A DNA stretch of 64,000 bases from Pseudomonas arcuscaelestis (GCF_016881005.1 NZ_JACOPV010000008.1:186001-250000), one strand, 5' to 3'. Positions 42,910 through 52,971 are shown, counted from the stretch's first letter. Made by a program: numbers and translations. The notes: a model not told the origin generated them from the letters alone.

Positions 42910-45900
42910 TCAGAAGTTGTACCTCAGTTTGGCTCCGACCGTATCAGACTCATAGTCCGTCCTGGCGTTACGCTCATAGTTGAGACCGATCTCCCACTGA
43001 CCGCGCTTGTAGTTCACGCCCAGCCCGGTCGATAGGGTGTTTCGTTTCACCGATGCGCCTGTAGTCGTGAACGGGACATCGCCAGCAACATAGGTTGAAG
43101 TGGTCTGTGTGACGTCCCCGATGAAATCGTGCCAGCCCATCACTTTCAACTCGGGTTCGAACGTTCCTTTGCCAACCTTTAGGGTTGTGGCAATTCTCAC
43201 GCCGGCACCGAGCTCAGCACGCTCATATCGTTGATCGCCCACCGCCAGGCTGGCGGATGAACCCTTCTCGTCGATCTTGTCGATATGCAGGCTCGAGTAA
43301 CGAAGGCCAGCCCGCGGCTCAATCACCAGCAGATCCGAGGGCTTCCATTTGTAGCCTGCGAGTGTGCTGATCCCGAATAGCTGGCTGTCGTAGTCGGCCT
43401 TTGCCAAGGTCCCGACAATGTAACGCTTGGACTCGTTCTTGTTCACGCCAGCCATTACCGAGCCATCAACGAACCAGTTGCCGAACTCGCCGGTGCCGTA
43501 GATGGTGAGTGCCTGCCCAGAGATATCAATGGAGTTCCCACCATCAACACCAACATCGGTGCTCAACGTGCTGAAGGCGACGCCAATGGTTAGGTCCTCA
43601 CGGATCTTGCCATCGGCACCCAGCACAAACCCATTGCTACGCGCACTGTAGCCTTCCAGTGAGCCTCTACTGTCCTGAGTCGACTCTGTATGCAGCGCCT
43701 GGAACCAAACACCTGTTGTGGCTATCTCCTCACCGGAGGATAAGCCAGCGCGTAGAGCTACCGAACGTCCGTTGAGCGCGTCATTCACGAGCAACTGCTG
43801 GTCGATCGCTGCGGTCCGCGTAGCACCGGCAACCTCGGGGGTGAGTTGCTTCGAGATGGTCACGAGCTCTTCCGCTGTGCCGGCATTCGCGAGGGCCTCG
43901 AATACGGGGTCGTCTTCTTCAAGCTTGGAAAGCACATCTTTCGCCAAAGGGATGAGTGCATTCGCGTCGTTGGGTGACCCACCGGCGGCCGTGAGTTCAT
44001 CACGGATCTTGTCGTCAGGCTTAAGTCCGATAGAGATCTCGCCGTCGCCTGGCTCGGTCGGTGGGGTAGTGCCGCCGTCGCCCGATTCAGTCGGCGGGGT
44101 GGTGCCGCCGTCGCCTGGCTCAGTCGGTGGGGTAGTGCCGCCGTCGCCCGGTTCAGTCGGCGGGGTGGTGCCGCCGTCGCCTGGCTCAGTCGGTGGGGTA
44201 GTGCCGCCGTCGCCTGGCTCAGTCGGTGGGGTAGTGCCGCCGTCGCCTGGCTCAGTCGGTGGGGTAGTGCTGCCGTCGCCTGGCTCGGTCGGTGGGGTGG
44301 TGCCGCCGTCCCCGGGGTCAGCCGGTTTCACCCCGTTCACGTCAGCCTGGATCTGATTTCCAATCGCACCGTACCTGGATACCTCGAGCAGTGCTGATGC
44401 ACTGGTCACCGCAACATTTTCACCGCCAATGAGTTGGCCCGCGCGGAGCAGCGTATATCTATTGGAAGTAGTTGGGCTGAATGCTCCTGGTGTTGCGAGG
44501 AGCTGGATTCCCGTGTTGGTAGCGAATGTGGCTTTTCCTGTGACATCAAGGATGGGAGTAAGCGGATCCGTCATGTCAGACAGGTACATCTTCAGCAGAC
44601 TGCCCGATGCAGCGTTGAGGTCGCCTTGCAAAGTTGCGCCGGTAACAGTGAGGCTTCCACTATCCAGATCCAGCGTTGGGGATTCAATGTTCGTCCCAGA
44701 GAACACTGCATCTCCATCTACGGCCACTCCCTGCAGGCCCAAGATATCGCCTGAGATCTCACCACCAGTCCATTTCAGGCTGGCCAAACCGTTTGCGTTG
44801 ATCGCTGCTGTGCCGCCGCTGATTTCACCGGCGGCCTGGTGAATGACCAGTGGCATGCTGTAACCATCCAGCGAGCGGATTTCAATCCCAGTCCCCTGGG
44901 CATGGATGCTCCCGGTGTTGAAGATCCCGGTATTGGCCTGGTCGTAACCGGTAGGATGAATCGGGTCCCCATTCTCGTCAAAGTCATATGGGAGGCCGAC
45001 ACCTGCACCGTCAACAAGAATGCCCGCCGAGCCGGTCCCGACTGCAGTGATCGATCCGTCGTTTCTGATCGCTCGCCAGGAAGTATCATCGTCAAGCCTG
45101 ATTCCTGACGATTCAGCACCGATAGCATTGATTGTTCCCGAATTTCGGATGTCGCCGAGGAAACCGCTTCGTGACGCCCAAAGACCCGTCCCCGCTGAGA
45201 TTGAGCCTGTGTTAGTAAAGTCGCCCTCGATCCAGGACTCATACAGGCTGTACCCGGTGCTTTCAGCGTTCAATGTGATCTGTCCGCTGTTGTGAACGGA
45301 GCCGATAGTCGAGCTGGAAAGTTCCGCGAAAGTACCCTCTACGGCTGAAGAGAAAATGCCTTCGTTGGAGACAGCCCCAGCAATCTCAGCCCGATTAATG
45401 AAAACGGCGCTGCCCGGCGCGCCATTTTTCTGTTCCCCGAAGGTCAGAAGTGATTGAATGGCGTCGCGGCCATTTCGGAATTGCCGGCCGTCAAACGACC
45501 ATGACCCTTTACCCAGATCATGCCGAAGGTTCCCATCACCGAACTTTCCTGGTGCGGTTCCATACAGTGTGTTCCCGTCTGCCGAGTAAGACGCGATCAC
45601 GTCGAAGAGTGCCGATGCTGATACCAGCTGGAGATTGTGCAGCCCAGTCGCATAATCGGACGAAATCAGCGTGTAGATTGTGTTTCGGTATGGCTGGAAG
45701 TTCGCCGCTGAGGGAATGAGTCGAAGAGTCGTTCCAGTATCAAACTCGACACCACCACGAACACTCAGAATTGGTGCCCCGCCAAGTGTTTCTTCACCAA
45801 TCCTCATGCTCAAGGTTGACCCCGTGAGCATGTGAAACCCGCCGGTGACCGTGGCAGTCTGCCCGCCTTGGCCCGGGTCGTATTCGATCGTTAGGTTCGA

Positions 45901-47088
45901 CCCTGAGTACAGGGTTAAAGGGGATCCGATCTCATAGCCAGCCGTTAGGACCACGTCCCCGAACACATCAACCTTTGTGACATCACGCACGTTGCCAGTG
46001 ATCGAGCCACCATTCCAATTGATGGTTTGGGTACCGGTGTAGGTATTGCCGGCCGCTAGCGATCCTAAAAAGGCGTCCCCCTGGCTTACGAGGTGCCCGC
46101 TGAGGTCAAACACCCAATCATTGGTAGTGTCGTTTGAAATCTTGATTGCAGCCTGGCCAGCTGAAATGATGCCGCTGATAGACGACCTGTGGTCTCCAAG
46201 AAGCGTGTTGCCGTCGAGAAGAATTCCAATCGAATCCGGCCCAACACCGAGCATTGACCCGGTGAAGTTCAGGCCCTTGAACTGGCTCCCTTTTATTAGC
46301 GCCAGCGCCGACCCCACAGCACCCCGATACGTGCCGCCAAGATTCAGATAACCGTAATCAGCTGATGAATCCTGAATGGAGTCATATCTCATCACGACGT
46401 TGGTGAGCGAGAGAGTAGGCACAAATGAGCCCCCCCTCAGATCTGCATCGTCACCAACTATCAGGTTCCCGAAAATCTCTGAGTGGATTGAAGGGTTATC
46501 CAGCGAGTCTCCGATTTCTACTGCTCGAACGTGATCGCCTGCCGCGCCATAGAAACCATTCAGGACGACGTTCCCATTGAACGTTGAGCCAAAGATGCCA
46601 AGTGCGCCTGTTGGCTTGCCGTTATTGTCCGATTGGGAGTTGTTGTAGGTACGGCCATTGTCGAGAAATGCAGGGACGCCGCTAGCTCCCGCAGTACCAA
46701 AGACAACGTTGTTGAAATGAGCTCCGTAGCTGCCGGCACCCCTTACACTCCAGGCACCGTCGGAGAGATTCTGGTAGCCGCCGGCCAGCCTGGAATCACT
46801 GATTCTGAGGGCAGAACTATCGTTCTTGCCTACTTCGATCGCCCAGCCGTTGTTTACAAACGCGCCAGCGAGCGTGAGATGGTCGAAGTCAAAGAACCTG
46901 GTACCGTTTGGCCCAGGCACATATGAGTTGCCGTACTCACCCGTGATGTAGATGTTGTCGTAGCTTTCAAAGCTCGAATGTTGTCCGCCGTCGGACATGT
47001 CGTACGTACGGTCTGCAGCGATGGCCAGATTCGCGCTAAGCGCGCCAACCGCCGCCGCAAGAAGCGACCTGTTGAATGGGACTCTCAT
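42910..47088 (-). CDS. Type Va autotransporter, large passenger
   Basis: The protein has 1392 residues. It has a signal peptide (LLAAAVGALSANLAIAADRT). The passenger (about 26-950) is made of Gly/Asn/Ser-rich beta-helix-type repeats with many short LGxxxN/SGxI-like turns. A linker follows with eight tandem copies of an 11-residue unit, PGDGGTTPPTE. The C-terminal 280 residues form an autotransporter barrel (SGEEIATTGVWFQALHTEST to VGAKLRYNF) ending in aromatic Phe. The passenger crosses the outer membrane through the barrel; adhesion or surface interaction is likely. No protease triad is seen. A strong hairpin follows. Confidence 0.88.
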   Translation of the reverse strand: MRVPFNRSLLAAAVGALSANLAIAADRTYDMSDGGQHSSFESYDNIYITGEYGNSYVPGPNGTRFFDFDHLTLAGAFVNNGWAIEVGKNDSSALRISDSRLAGGYQNLSDGAWSVRGAGSYGAHFNNVVFGTAGASGVPAFLDNGRTYNNSQSDNNGKPTGALGIFGSTFNGNVVLNGFYGAAGDHVRAVEIGDSLDNPSIHSEIFGNLIVGDDADLRGGSFVPTLSLTNVVMRYDSIQDSSADYGYLNLGGTYRGAVGSALALIKGSQFKGLNFTGSMLGVGPDSIGILLDGNTLLGDHRSSISGIISAGQAAIKISNDTTNDWVFDLSGHLVSQGDAFLGSLAAGNTYTGTQTINWNGGSITGNVRDVTKVDVFGDVVLTAGYEIGSPLTLYSGSNLTIEYDPGQGGQTATVTGGFHMLTGSTLSMRIGEETLGGAPILSVRGGVEFDTGTTLRLIPSAANFQPYRNTIYTLISSDYATGLHNLQLVSASALFDVIASYSADGNTLYGTAPGKFGDGNLRHDLGKGSWSFDGRQFRNGRDAIQSLLTFGEQKNGAPGSAVFINRAEIAGAVSNEGIFSSAVEGTFAELSSSTIGSVHNSGQITLNAESTGYSLYESWIEGDFTNTGSISAGTGLWASRSGFLGDIRNSGTINAIGAESSGIRLDDDTSWRAIRNDGSITAVGTGSAGILVDGAGVGLPYDFDENGDPIHPTGYDQANTGIFNTGSIHAQGTGIEIRSLDGYSMPLVIHQAAGEISGGTAAINANGLASLKWTGGEISGDILGLQGVAVDGDAVFSGTNIESPTLDLDSGSLTVTGATLQGDLNAASGSLLKMYLSDMTDPLTPILDVTGKATFATNTGIQLLATPGAFSPTTSNRYTLLRAGQLIGGENVAVTSASALLEVSRYGAIGNQIQADVNGVKPADPGDGGTTPPTEPGDGSTTPPTEPGDGGTTPPTEPGDGGTTPPTEPGDGGTTPPTEPGDGGTTPPTEPGDGGTTPPTESGDGGTTPPTEPGDGEISIGLKPDDKIRDELTAAGGSPNDANALIPLAKDVLSKLEEDDPVFEALANAGTAEELVTISKQLTPEVAGATRTAAIDQQLLVNDALNGRSVALRAGLSSGEEIATTGVWFQALHTESTQDSRGSLEGYSARSNGFVLGADGKIREDLTIGVAFSTLSTDVGVDGGNSIDISGQALTIYGTGEFGNWFVDGSVMAGVNKNESKRYIVGTLAKADYDSQLFGISTLAGYKWKPSDLLVIEPRAGLRYSSLHIDKIDEKGSSASLAVGDQRYERAELGAGVRIATTLKVGKGTFEPELKVMGWHDFIGDVTQTTSTYVAGDVPFTTTGASVKRNTLSTGLGVNYKRGQWEIGLNYERNARTDYESDTVGAKLRYNF
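44053..44316 (-). repeat. 33-bp minisatellite, eight copies, in the autotransporter linker
   Basis: Eight tandem 33-bp units encode PGDGGTTPPTE, with a GGC-to-AGC change (Gly to Ser) in unit 2 and CCA-to-TCG-type (Pro to Ser) at the start of unit 8. The array is highly uniform, so it may gain or lose units by slippage and change the spacer length between passenger and barrel. Confidence 0.9.
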
Positions 47089-47376
47089 GATGTGCGCCTT
47101 CCACGTTCAGTGGCGCTTCACCTGGAAGCACCACACTCCAATTTCCTCAGTGAGCCTCTGACTCCCGAGGTTTGGGCGCGAATCTACACTATGTTGATTG
47201 CATGACAGAGCCAAAGCGCCATCACGAAATTCAAGGTCGTATTATCTTGCTTGCCTTGTTGGGTCCTCGGCAGCTCGGGAGGGCGGGCCAGGACACCATG
47301 GACCAGAGAGCGGCACAGAGCAGAACAGTCGTGCCTTCGCATAAAATTCCCGCGGCACGGCAGTCCGCTCACTCCT

Positions 47377-47540
47377 CTACCCAGGACTGCATGTTGCCTC
47401 CCTGAGCATTTCATCAAGTAGAGCCATCAGATTATCGGGATCAAGCTCAGTCCATCCTCTGACTCAGCTGCGATGATCAGGTTTGCAAATTCAGCGCTGT
47501 ACTCAGGCTCAGCAGCATCGTCTGGGGGAGGAAGGAAGAG
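47377..47540 (-). pseudogene. Frameshifted remnant of a small gene
   Basis: On the minus strand a frame without a start reads PPPDDAAEPEYSAEFANLII and AAESEDG. After a one-base shift, the overlapping frame continues as TELDPDNLMALLDEMLREAT and ends CSPG-stop at 47377. Both halves look protein-coding and acidic, and together they resemble the end of one gene with a frameshift. The rest of 47089-47668 holds nothing else convincing. I do not recognise the protein. Confidence 0.35.
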
Positions 47541-47668
47541 TTAGGCACTTTTCACCTCTTGTGCAGTTAGCATCTGCGCGGTCCGAAGCATGTGGAATCC
47601 CGGGTTAGGTTGGGGCGCGGAACCGCCCACCAGCCCAAGCGTTTCCTTCACCTAGGCAGTGACGAAGC

Positions 47669-48766
47669 TTACTGATTTTTGATGTCCGATTTCGACGTGT
47701 TTTCCAGCGAGCTGGTGTCGGCAGCAGGTTTGCCAGACGGTAGGCCCTGGCCATCTTCCCCGACCGCTGGAGGTGTATTGAGGTCAACGGCTGGCTTCTC
47801 GGCAACGGGAGGTTGGCCTGACGGATCCTTTGTGCCTGGCCCTGGCCAGCCATTTGAACCGGACCTTATGAGCGGCAGGTCCATGATCATTTGGAGGAGT
47901 GCGCCGAATACTGCTGAGAAGGCCACCGTAACGAACAGCCGCAGAGCCATGTTGTTTCGATCCAAGAGATGGAATTCAAATCCCGTCAAGGCGCCTTGAA
48001 TTGCGCTGGATGGTGCCATGCTGTGCCCAGACCACACTAGACGTGTTGTGGGGTAAGAGTCGCGGTCACCGCCATTGGTACGCGCATAGTTCGGCCCCGA
48101 CGACAGTTGGTAGACCGGTGGCATCGCTGAGGAAAGGTCATATGCGGAGGGAGCGTATAGCAGTGCTCCTCGTAAGGGGATCAGGCACTTGACGCCGGTG
48201 GCCCCGGGGCGAGGATCCGTATCGGTATCGGTACATTGCAGATTCCGGGTGGCGAGTTGAACCTGCGCCGCGGTTTCACCAAAACCTATGTTTAGCGCGC
48301 CGTCGGAGAACCGGAAATTACCATGGGGCTTTGAACTGTCTCCTGCAAGCTGGACGGTGAAAGATGACGATTCCCCGGCGGATCTCTGTAGCGTCCCACT
48401 GGTGACAGTCCGTGGGCCTTTCTTAAGCGTAAAACCTCTGGGGACGACTGTGCCATCGTCCAACCGAAGAGTTAGGTTCTCGGTGGTGATCAGTGCATGC
48501 GGTGGGATCTGGCATGTGGGATTGTCAGATGGAAATGACTGGATGGTGAACATGGGCTGTTCAGGGGTAACAACCACTGAAGCCACAACGTCGATGATCG
48601 AGTCACAGGAGTCGTCAACGTGAACCTGGATTCGAGGGGCTCCCATGCTCTTCGTCGGCCCAAACGCAAATAGGTCAAGACCATTGTTGACGTAAAGTAC
48701 AGGTACTAACGATACGATGCATCCCACTATGAGAAGCAACGATCTCTTTGCCAGGCGTGAGGCCAT
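47669..48766 (-). CDS. Hypothetical membrane protein
   Basis: The protein has 365 residues. An N-terminal helix (LLLIVGCIVSLVPVLYVNNG) and a second at about 275-300 (LRLFVTVAFSAVFGALLQMI) enclose a beta-rich periplasmic-type domain of about 230 residues with several Cys (DDSCDSIID, NPTCQIPP, LQCTDTD, VKCLIPL). The C-terminus is a Pro-rich cytoplasmic tail. No family is recognised. It is not linked in an operon to its neighbours. Confidence 0.6.
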   Translation of the reverse strand: MASRLAKRSLLLIVGCIVSLVPVLYVNNGLDLFAFGPTKSMGAPRIQVHVDDSCDSIIDVVASVVVTPEQPMFTIQSFPSDNPTCQIPPHALITTENLTLRLDDGTVVPRGFTLKKGPRTVTSGTLQRSAGESSSFTVQLAGDSSKPHGNFRFSDGALNIGFGETAAQVQLATRNLQCTDTDTDPRPGATGVKCLIPLRGALLYAPSAYDLSSAMPPVYQLSSGPNYARTNGGDRDSYPTTRLVWSGHSMAPSSAIQGALTGFEFHLLDRNNMALRLFVTVAFSAVFGALLQMIMDLPLIRSGSNGWPGPGTKDPSGQPPVAEKPAVDLNTPPAVGEDGQGLPSGKPAADTSSLENTSKSDIKNQ

Positions 48767-49012
48767 TCTAGGTATCTCCTAGATGATGGTATCCAAGAGC
48801 GCTCCTACATCGACCCTCCTCATTCGCCTTGTCATCACAGGCTGAGGCGATACATCAAACAGATCGTAATGTCACAGATAACCCTGATGCGAAGGACACT
48901 ATGGGGTTGTTGAGTGAAGTGTAGCTATTGCGCCAGCATCATCCATTGAGAGCTAGATACGGCTTCATCAACACGCTGGCTACCGCCATCACTGAATTGT
49001 GCTCTGAAAGGC

Positions 49013-50032
49013 CTAGTCCGTCGTCGAGAGCCATTCAACCTGACCTTTGAGTTGGTCCAGTGCAATCTGGATGCGGTCGTCCGGGTGACCTTCAAAACCC
49101 AGCAGCAACGATGCCTCATCTGCAATGTTGGCGTGCTCCTTCAATGTGCAGTACGACCAAATTTCTACCCAGGCCTGGATGTGGTCAACTGACTCGGTGA
49201 CTTTGAACGCGCCAAGTTCCACCAACTCATCAAACCGCTTCTTGGTCATCCCGTAGATCGGTTGGTCAGGCTCAGCAAGCATCGTGTATTTGGCGAGCGC
49301 AGTCTCACCGGCTAGGAACACGCCATCGCCAAGGATAGGTATCGAGTCGATAGCCACTTTCCGTCTAACAGGCGAGCGCATATAGGGGCTGACAGTCCTG
49401 AACGCTCCCGCAGCCGGGGCACCGAAGGCATAGAAGTTGATGGACTTCTGGCTTTTGGCAGGCTGCAGAAGCTTGAGGGCGAGCAACTGATCTACAACCT
49501 TTGAGAGTGTCACTCGGCTGTACTGGAGGCCGCCCATAATGGCTTTGGCCTGAAAAACTGTGTCGCTGGTCCAGCCATTGTAGAGGCAGCTGAGTAGCAT
49601 CGCCTGCGCGGCCGGGAGTAGAGCTGAAACCTCATCATCTAGCCGTCGCCGACGAACTTTTTCACGCAACTCGATGGCAATCTCTGGCACAAACATCTGG
49701 TAGCCAGGCTGGACGAAGTTGATGTGATGAGTGATCAGGCTCCGTCGCTCATGCGCTGAGAGCGATTTGCAGACGTACACGATCACAGCATCGGTAGCTT
49801 TGCGCACCTGGGCAATGTGTTTGTTCAACGAAACGATCCCGGGGTACTTGTCTCCAGTTGAAAGCAGCAAAAGCATGGTCAGCCCTGCAGGCCCCAGTTG
49901 TAGCCCCAACTCGATAGGCCTGTAAGCATCCTGAATGTGAAAAGGAACTTTCAGTGCCACGGGCTTAAGCTGCGCTTTAGCGCCGAGTGTTGCCTCAACG
50001 TAATCCTTCAATTCGGTTTGGAGGTCCGACAT
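49013..50032 (-). CDS. Hypothetical protein with winged-helix region
   Basis: The protein has 339 residues. The N-terminal 125 residues are alpha/beta (PAGLTMLLLLSTGDKYPGIV, then VIVYVCKSLSAHERRSLI and VQPGYQMFVPEIAIELRE), a pattern seen in nuclease-like sensory domains of some regulators. A winged HTH follows at about 145-200 (AKAIMGGLQYSRVTLSKVVD, then LLALKLLQ). The C-terminal 120 residues are mixed. It may be a DNA-binding regulator; AbiEi-type antitoxins have a similar general layout, but no partner toxin is adjacent. Confidence 0.55.
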   Translation of the reverse strand: MSDLQTELKDYVEATLGAKAQLKPVALKVPFHIQDAYRPIELGLQLGPAGLTMLLLLSTGDKYPGIVSLNKHIAQVRKATDAVIVYVCKSLSAHERRSLITHHINFVQPGYQMFVPEIAIELREKVRRRRLDDEVSALLPAAQAMLLSCLYNGWTSDTVFQAKAIMGGLQYSRVTLSKVVDQLLALKLLQPAKSQKSINFYAFGAPAAGAFRTVSPYMRSPVRRKVAIDSIPILGDGVFLAGETALAKYTMLAEPDQPIYGMTKKRFDELVELGAFKVTESVDHIQAWVEIWSYCTLKEHANIADEASLLLGFEGHPDDRIQIALDQLKGQVEWLSTTD

Positions 50033-50138
50033 TTCCGTCTGCCATGTTAACCAGGTAGTTGGACTTTAAGCAGACCAGGTTAACAAGTCAAAGAGGTGGT
50101 TTACAGGGGCGGAAATTGAAGGCTGTGGTCGGGTAATC

Positions 50139-51107
50139 TCAGCTTGCAGAGATACGCATCAGCTGGTGGATGGAGGTGGTGTAGGCGTTGCTCATCAGTT
50201 CCCGGCGCATCTCCCAGGCCGCAGCCATGGGCATCCTTCCGGAGCGAAGGGCATTTCGCCCAAAGCGCCCATTGATCTTGTCGATCGTGCGCATCAGTTC
50301 GTCTGACCTGGTCGACTGTGTGGGGGTAAACAAGTCCGCCGTGTACTCGCCTCGCTTTCGTAGGTCCATGAGCAGGATTTCAGCTTTGCTGTACCGAAAG
50401 CCATCACGCCAAATGTTGTCCAGGGCTTGGCTGGCAAGGCCGGTTAGCAGCAGGACGTCGTCTGTGGGGTAGGGTGGGGTAACGGTAGTCGCGTTCGAAT
50501 ACCTGGGCTCATCCCCGAAAGGGGACGTGCGGATTCCCAGTCGAAATACGGAGGTCAGCGACTTCTGGTTTCGCAACTTCTGCGTGGCCCTGTGCATGTA
50601 GGATGCAATGGCTTCCTGCATGGCGGGCTTGGTGGTTATCCGAGAACCGAACATACGGCTGGTGCATATCGCCTGCCGATCGGGTTCGGCTTCCTGTAGC
50701 TCTATACAGGCCTCCCCTCGGAGCTCGCGCACTGTGCGCTCGAGCACTACTCCATATCGCTGGCGCACGGTCTTGGGGTCGAGACTGGCGAGGTGCCAGG
50801 CAGTCGTGACACCCTCGGACTTCAGGTGCTCGGTGAGTCTTCGACCAACACCCCATATCTCATTGCAAGGCATACGCTCAAGCAGCCACCTAACCGCATG
50901 GTCCGCGCGAAGATCTACAACACCCCCAGTTTGCTTTCGGTATAACTTACTTGCATGCTGCGCGGCCTTTGCTAGTGTCTTAGTGTGGCCTATTCCAATA
51001 CCGACCGGCATACCCGTCCACTGGAGTACGCGGGACTGTATTGAACGCGCAAAATTTCCAAGTGGTTCAGGCAATCCACTCAAGTCGGCGAATGATTCAT
51101 CGATATA
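50139..51107 (-). pseudogene. umuC: umuC, 5' end removed by element insertion
   Basis: The remaining C-terminal about 320 residues of a Y-family polymerase V catalytic subunit are open. They begin with the conserved IDESFADLSG catalytic segment and continue through the thumb (RMPCNEIWGVGRRLTEHLKS) and little finger (ICTSRMFGSRITTKPAMQEA). The first about 100 residues, including the first metal Asp, are missing. Upstream of codon Ile (51104) the sequence no longer matches UmuC and meets a stop at about 51138. The 5' part should lie beyond the far end of the element. The truncated gene cannot be an active polymerase. Confidence 0.85.
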
Positions 51108-51222
51108 AAGGAAAGAAGAACAGCCATGGACATGACTTCAGCTCAGACATTCCGCTACTCAATCTCTGATGTCGGATGTCCATAGAAAGAACCTCTTTTC
51201 CAGGAAATTGGGGCTTGAAGTC

Positions 51223-51228
51223 CATACC
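51223..51228. repeat. Target-site duplication CATACC, left copy
   Basis: CATACC lies immediately outside the left arm of the efflux cassette and is repeated exactly outside the right arm at 58178-58183. Confidence 0.8.
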
Positions 51229-51297
51229 TGCGCAATTGCACCCATTTGACCAGTCAATTGCATTGGTACTGACCACCGCGTGCATCCGACTTGGCCA
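51229..51297. repeat. Left terminal arm of the efflux cassette (three sites)
   Basis: Three units lie in tandem: 51229-51252 ends TTGACCA, 51253-51275 ends TGACCA, 51276-51297 ends TTGGCCA. They mirror the right arm at 58108-58177 with identical spacing for the two inner units (23 and 22 bp) and a one-base difference in the outer one (24 against 25). Confidence 0.78.
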
Positions 51298-51448
51298 GTG
51301 GGCAGCAGAGACGCAACAGGCAGAAACCGGCCAGAAGCAGTCAGTCAATCATGCGTTACAGTGATTTTTTGCAGCTCTTTATAGAGCCGTTAGCTGCTGC
51401 CACCAATAATCCATAGGCCTGCCAGTCGTCAGACAGTCTTATTCTCGA

Positions 51449-51520
51449 TCAGACGATTGCCCCGTCGATGACCAGTAGCTCACCGGTGATGGAGCCAGAG
51501 TCCGGTCTTCGGATGCAGGA
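51449..51520 (-). pseudogene. 3' relic of a short-chain dehydrogenase gene
   Basis: Directly downstream of toprJ the minus strand encodes RRPDSGSITGELLVIDGAIV followed by a stop at 51449. This is the typical C-terminal strand-turn of SDR oxidoreductases (xITGxxLxVDGG). No start or Rossmann part remains. It marks a deletion when the pump operon was captured, and suggests an SDR gene lay beside it in the source genome. Confidence 0.6.
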
Positions 51521-51533
51521 CTCCTGGCTTTGC

Positions 51534-52967
51534 TCACTCAGCGCCGATCCCGGCCATCGGTTCAGTTTGGCCCCAGCCACCGCCCAGAGACCTGAACAGG
51601 TCAACCAGCGCAATCTGCCGTTCCGTGCTGATTTGAATTAGTGTGGTCTGGTTGCTAAAGGTGCTGCGCTGGGCGTCAAGATAACGCAGGTAGTCGTCCA
51701 CGCCGCCCTCGTAACGCGCCTTAGCCAGGGCCATCGCAGCCTCGCTGGAACCGGCCAGAGCCTGGCGGGCAGCCTCCTCGCGGCGCAGGGTGTCGGTGGC
51801 GGCCAGGGCATCGGCCACTTCGCGGAAGGCGGTCTGGATGGTGCCTTCGTAGTCGGCCACCGCCGCGTCCTGGCGCACTTCGGCGAGGTCCAGGTTGGCG
51901 CGGTTGCGGCCACCGGCGAAGATCGGCAGCGACAGCGTCGGGGCAAAGCTCCAGGCCCGCGAGCCGCCATCGAACAATCCGGACAACTCGGCACTGGAGC
52001 TGCCCACCGAACCGGTCAGGCTGATCCGGGGAAAGAACGCGGCGCGAGCTGCACCGATATCGGCATTGCGCGCCTTGAGGCGGTGCTCGCTGGCGAGAAT
52101 GTCCGGGCGCCGTTCGATCAGTTCCGAGCTGGTGCCGGGGGCGATGTCCTGCAGCACCATCAGGTCGTCGCGGGGCGTCGCGGGCAGCAGGCGAGCGGCA
52201 TCTGGCGTGCCGAGCAACAGGACCAGGGCGTTGTCCGCCTGGCGTAACTGGCGTTCGGTGCTCTCGCGCTCGGCCCTAGCCTGTTCGGCAAGGCCGACCG
52301 CTTCCTGGTAATCCAGGGCGGTGGCGGCCCCCGCTGCACGGCGCTGGCTGACCAGCTCCAGCGAGGCCATGCGGCTGTCCAGGGTTTGTTCGACCAGGGC
52401 CATGCGGCGTAGCGCACCATCGCGGGTCAGGTAGGCCTGGATGACCTCGGCAACCAGGCTGATCTGCGTGGCACGGGTCGCCTCCTCGGTCGCCAGGTAG
52501 GTCTCCAGCGCGGCCTCGGAGAGGTTGCGCACGCGGCCGAACAGGTCGACTTCGTACTCCGCGAGGCCGAGGCCGACCTGATAGTTGCTGGTCACTTCCG
52601 AGCGCCCGGTCTGCGACAGATCGGCAGGCAGGCGCTGGCGGTTGCCGCTGGCATTGGCGTTGATCGAAGGCAGGCGATCAGCACGCTGGATGCGGTACTG
52701 GGCACGCGCAGCTTCGATATCCAGCAGCGCCTGGCGCAGGCTGCGGTTGTTGCTCAGCGCCGTATCCACCGCGCGGCGCAAGTCGGCATCGACGATGAAG
52801 GTCTGCCAGTCCAGCGCCTGGGCACGGGCGCCCTCCGCGTCGGCGGCTTGCCAGTGCGACGCGACCGGTGCCTGCGGGCGCTCGTAGGTCGGGGCCAGCG
52901 AACACCCCGCCAGGGCGGCGATGGCCAGGGGCAGCAGAGCGCGACGGAGCATGAAGTGAGAGGTCAT
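51534..52967 (-). CDS. toprJ: ToprJ-like outer-membrane efflux channel
   Basis: The protein has 477 residues. A lipoprotein signal (LAIAALAGCSLAPTYERPQA) is followed by two TolC-type repeats of the OprM/OprJ family (for example RRAVDTALSNNRSLRQALLD and ASEHRLKARNADIGAARAAF). It forms the trimeric outer-membrane exit duct of the RND pump encoded upstream. The size equals OprJ-type proteins. The gene follows tmexD by 4 nt in the same operon, and its 3' side ends close to a relic SDR gene. Confidence 0.9.
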   Translation of the reverse strand: MTSHFMLRRALLPLAIAALAGCSLAPTYERPQAPVASHWQAADAEGARAQALDWQTFIVDADLRRAVDTALSNNRSLRQALLDIEAARAQYRIQRADRLPSINANASGNRQRLPADLSQTGRSEVTSNYQVGLGLAEYEVDLFGRVRNLSEAALETYLATEEATRATQISLVAEVIQAYLTRDGALRRMALVEQTLDSRMASLELVSQRRAAGAATALDYQEAVGLAEQARAERESTERQLRQADNALVLLLGTPDAARLLPATPRDDLMVLQDIAPGTSSELIERRPDILASEHRLKARNADIGAARAAFFPRISLTGSVGSSSAELSGLFDGGSRAWSFAPTLSLPIFAGGRNRANLDLAEVRQDAAVADYEGTIQTAFREVADALAATDTLRREEAARQALAGSSEAAMALAKARYEGGVDDYLRYLDAQRSTFSNQTTLIQISTERQIALVDLFRSLGGGWGQTEPMAGIGAE

Positions 52968-52971
52968 CGCA

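Noticed and set aside
44053..44316. Regular 33-bp repeats considered as a CRISPR array
   Set aside because: Units are contiguous with no spacers and encode an in-frame protein linker.
43718..44356. 212-aa plus-strand frame with PSPGSVGGVV repeats
   Set aside because: Antisense reading of the 33-bp repeat inside the autotransporter gene; the minus-strand frame has a signal peptide and a barrel.
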